A DNA stretch of 24,269 nucleotides from positions 1 to 24,269 of the forward strand of contig CALCGT010000049.1 of the NCBI GenBank assembly GCA_937901125.1, in the 5' to 3' direction. The notes under the pieces are model-generated. The model worked only from the letters and a program-made list of their open reading frames with translations, ran no database searches and was not told where the DNA came from. This DNA is from an uncultured Clostridia bacterium (GTDB taxonomy: Bacteria > Bacillota > Clostridia > Lachnospirales > Anaerotignaceae). This document shows, piece by piece, positions 22,750 through 24,269 of this stretch (position 1 is the stretch's first letter; each line of letters opens with the position of its first letter). Position numbers and translations under genes: made by a program.

Positions 22750-23442
22750 GTGAGTTCGATTTTAGATGCCATTGTGGTGGCGGTGATTTTGGGGTGTGCC
22801 GTGGCAGCATGGCGAAAAGGGTTTATTCGGGCAGCGTTGGGGTTTTTGCCCCTGCTGGCAGCATTGATCGGGTCGAGGTTCATAAGTCCTTATGTGGGAC
22901 GGTTTTTGCGGGAGAGTTTTTTGTTTGATAAAATGTCCGGTTCTATTCAGAACTCTATGGGGCTGGATGCTGCGATTCAAGAGGGGGCTATGGCTACCCA
23001 GACGGAGATCATCGAAGGGATGCCCTTGCCGAACTTTTTGAAGGAGGCACTGCTGGAAAATAATAATCCCGTGATCTATCAGCTGCTGGATGTGGATAGC
23101 CTGAAGGAATATATCGCCGGATTTCTGGCCAATGTCTGCATGAATGTGCTGAGTGTTGTGCTGGCCTTTGTTCTGATTTATATTGCGGTGACAGTGGTGC
23201 TGAATGCACTGCACCTGTTTAGTAAACTGCCTGTGCTGAATTTTTTCAATCGTTTCAGCGGTTTTTTGGTGGGCGGTGCCAAAGGGCTGTTCTTCGTTTG
23301 GATCGGCTGTATGGTGCTGACCTTCTTCCAATGCAGTGCGAACTTAAATGGGGTTTTCGCAGCTATGGAACAAACTTATGTAGCAAATACTTTATATGAA
23401 AACAATATTTTGCTGTATCTGATCTTGACGATATTTACTTGA
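22750..23442 (+). CDS. CvpA-family membrane protein
   Basis: A 230-residue integral membrane protein of the CvpA (colicin V production) family. The N-terminus (ILDAIVVAVILGCAVAAWRKGFIR split over residues 4-27) shows the family pattern LD-x-x-x-x-x-x-x-x-x-x-G-x-x-KG-x-x-R, and FLPLLAALIGSRF follows. Further helices lie around residues 115-155 and 172-200. The start is GTG 22750, seven bases after GGAGG. It follows a DUF5711 gene, a usual clostridial neighbour. CvpA proteins are linked to envelope homeostasis, but their activity is not settled. The stop codon touches the stem of the following terminator. Confidence 0.88.
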   Translation: MSSILDAIVVAVILGCAVAAWRKGFIRAALGFLPLLAALIGSRFISPYVGRFLRESFLFDKMSGSIQNSMGLDAAIQEGAMATQTEIIEGMPLPNFLKEALLENNNPVIYQLLDVDSLKEYIAGFLANVCMNVLSVVLAFVLIYIAVTVVLNALHLFSKLPVLNFFNRFSGFLVGGAKGLFFVWIGCMVLTFFQCSANLNGVFAAMEQTYVANTLYENNILLYLILTIFT

Positions 23443-23467
23443 AAGCCTGATAAAATCAGGCTTTTTT
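23442..23467 (+). terminator. Terminator after cvpA
   Basis: A perfect 9-bp stem (23442-23450 with 23456-23464), with a 5-base loop, leads into a T-run. It separates cvpA from the rRNA promoter. Confidence 0.92.
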
Positions 23468-23507
23468 TATGTTTGTAAAGAAATTTTGAAAAAAAGATAA
23501 AAAGTTG

Positions 23508-23536
23508 TTGACAATAGGTTGCTCCCGTGATAATAT
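23508..23536 (+). promoter_or_regulatory. rRNA promoter ahead of the 23S gene
   Basis: A perfect TTGACA (23508-23513) and TAATAT (23531-23536) are 17 bases apart; GATAAT at 23529 with a 15-base spacer is the alternative -10. The 25 bases before the -35 are A-rich, like an UP element, as expected of rRNA promoters. Confidence 0.75.
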
Positions 23537-23542
23537 ATCTAA

Positions 23543-23561
23543 GCGGTCGCAAAAAGGCCGC
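23543..23561 (+). other. Leader hairpin of the 23S unit
   Basis: A 6-bp stem (GCGGTC with GGCCGC, one G-U pair) lies at the predicted 5' end of the rRNA transcript. It lacks a T-tract, so it is more likely a 5'-end or processing structure than a terminator. Confidence 0.4.
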
Positions 23562-23574
23562 AACAAAACACAAC

Positions 23575-23596
23575 TTGCACCTTGAAAACTGAATAC
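23575..23596 (+). promoter_or_regulatory. BoxA-like antitermination signal in the rRNA leader
   Basis: The stretch around CCTTGAAAACTGAATA resembles the boxA region found in Bacillota rRNA leaders and 16S-23S spacers (CTTTGAAAACT type), where NusB-S10 antitermination complexes assemble. The call rests on resemblance. Confidence 0.55.
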
Positions 23597-23649
23597 AAGT
23601 AAAGCAATATAGAGTCAATCGAGAAAACAAAATTTTCTATTTTCTATTA

Positions 23650-23688
23650 GCAACGAAAGTTGCAAAAAAATGTTGTATCGCTACAACA
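23650..23688 (+). other. Two leader hairpins upstream of the 23S gene
   Basis: GCAAC/GTTGC closed by a GAAA tetraloop (23650-23663) is followed, after a run of A, by a second perfect 7-bp hairpin, TGTTGTA/TACAACA (23671-23688). They probably belong to the leader processed away from the mature 23S rRNA. Confidence 0.5.
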
Positions 23689-23722
23689 ATTCCAGAGAAA
23701 TAGCTATTGAAAACAACTAACT

Positions 23723-24269
23723 GGTCAAGCAAGAAAGAGCACAAGGAGAATGCCTTGGCACTAGGAGCCGATGAAAGACGTGGTAAGCTGCGAAAAGCTT
23801 CGGGGAGGTGCAAACAACCTTCGATCCGGAGATATCTGAATGGGGAAACCTACTTGAGCAAACCTCAAGTATCCATGCGTGAATCCATAGCGTATGGAAG
23901 GGAACGCTGTGAACTGAAACATCTAAGTAGCAGTAGGAGGAGAAAGAAAACTCGATTTCCTAAGTAGCGGCGAGCGAACGGGAAAGAGGCCAAACCGAAG
24001 GACCTGGTTCTTCGGGGTTGCGGACTGCAATTAGCATTGCTGATCGATAGTCGAATGGTTTTGGGAAAGCCAGCCAGAGACGGTGAAAGCCCGGTAGACG
24101 AAATTGAGAAGCAGCGAGCAGGATCCAGAGTACCACGGGACACGAGAAACCCTGTGGGAAGCCGGGGGGACCACCCCCCAAGCCTAAATACTCCCTAGTG
24201 ACCGATAGTGAAGCAGTACTGTGAAGGAAAGGTGAAAAGGACCCCGGGAGGGGAGTGAAAGAGAACCTG
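23723..24269 (+). rRNA. rrl: 23S ribosomal RNA, 5' part (continues beyond the window)
   Basis: From about 23723 (GGTCAAGCAAGAAAGAGCAC) the sequence follows 23S domain I: AATGCCTTGGCACTAGGAGC, GATGAAAGACGTG, TAAGTAGCGGCGAGCGAACG, and near the end GACCGATAGTGAAGCAGTAC and GGGGAGTGAAAGAGAACCTG. These are conserved 23S landmarks of roughly the first 540 bases. The exact 5' end is estimated from alignment in memory to other Bacillota. No 16S gene or spacer tRNA precedes it in the window. The rest of the gene lies beyond position 24269. Confidence 0.95.

Noticed and set aside
23707..23967. An 86-codon open frame at the 23S 5' end, and smaller frames opposite it
   Set aside because: These bases are conserved 23S domain I sequence; the apparent protein is an artefact.

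Overview
The window looks like an ordinary chromosomal stretch of a low-to-mid-GC Bacillota, most likely a clostridial (Lachnospirales-type) anaerobe. The reasons are strong AGGAGG-type ribosome binding sites, short intergenic gaps, sigma-A-like promoters, tRNA genes without an encoded CCA, a Bacillota-style rph-rdgB-ysnB operon, and a DUF5711-CvpA pair. The taxon is inferred from gene content, not proven. I see no CRISPR array, insertion sequence, prophage or plasmid function.

Layout. (1) Positions 1-356: the C-terminal end of an AGCS-type amino acid:cation symporter and its terminator. (2) 433-1660: a promoter and an alanyl-tRNA editing protein (AlaX). (3) 1704-5180: a promoter followed by Xaa-Pro aminopeptidase, a DUF2161 PD-(D/E)XK-type protein, YccF, a SanA/YdcF-like protein and YbjQ, ending at a bidirectional terminator shared with a convergent M23 peptidase gene (minus strand, to 6184). 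(4) 6225-6337: a divergent intergenic region with one promoter on each strand and an inverted repeat between them. (5) 6378-10205: a run of a very basic 90-aa protein, an acidic-tailed single-pass membrane protein with propeller-like repeats, tsaE, tsaB and rimI. (6) 10279-12684: a Lon-family protease, probably with a TTG start. (7) 12873-14969: a secreted N-acetylmuramoyl-L-alanine amidase with stalk and AMIN-like domains. (8) 15062-16916: rph, rdgB and a YfcE/YsnB phosphodiesterase. (9) 17043-17356: tRNA-Arg(TCT) and tRNA-Leu(TAG), each with its own promoter and terminator. (10) 17420-19216 (minus): oligoendopeptidase F. (11) 19415-20848: a solitary glgA. (12) 21007-23442: a small unknown protein, a DUF5711 membrane protein and a CvpA-family protein. 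(13) From 23508: an rRNA-type promoter, a short leader and the 5' part of a 23S rRNA gene that runs off the window.

Functionally the window mixes tRNA quality control and modification (AlaX, TsaE/TsaB, RNase PH, the two tRNAs), ribosome-related functions (RimI, 23S), nucleotide-pool sanitation (RdgB), proteolysis (aminopeptidase P, PepF, Lon family) and envelope remodelling (M23, amidase, YccF, SanA-like, CvpA). No stretch longer than about 300 bases lacks a gene; the longest gap is 23443-23722, which holds the 23S promoter and leader.

The most unusual point is that the 23S gene is preceded by a protein-coding gene, a terminator and its own promoter, with no 16S gene in between, so it looks like an unlinked 23S unit. 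The second is the pairing of a strongly basic small protein with a membrane protein carrying a strongly acidic, probably cytosolic tail.
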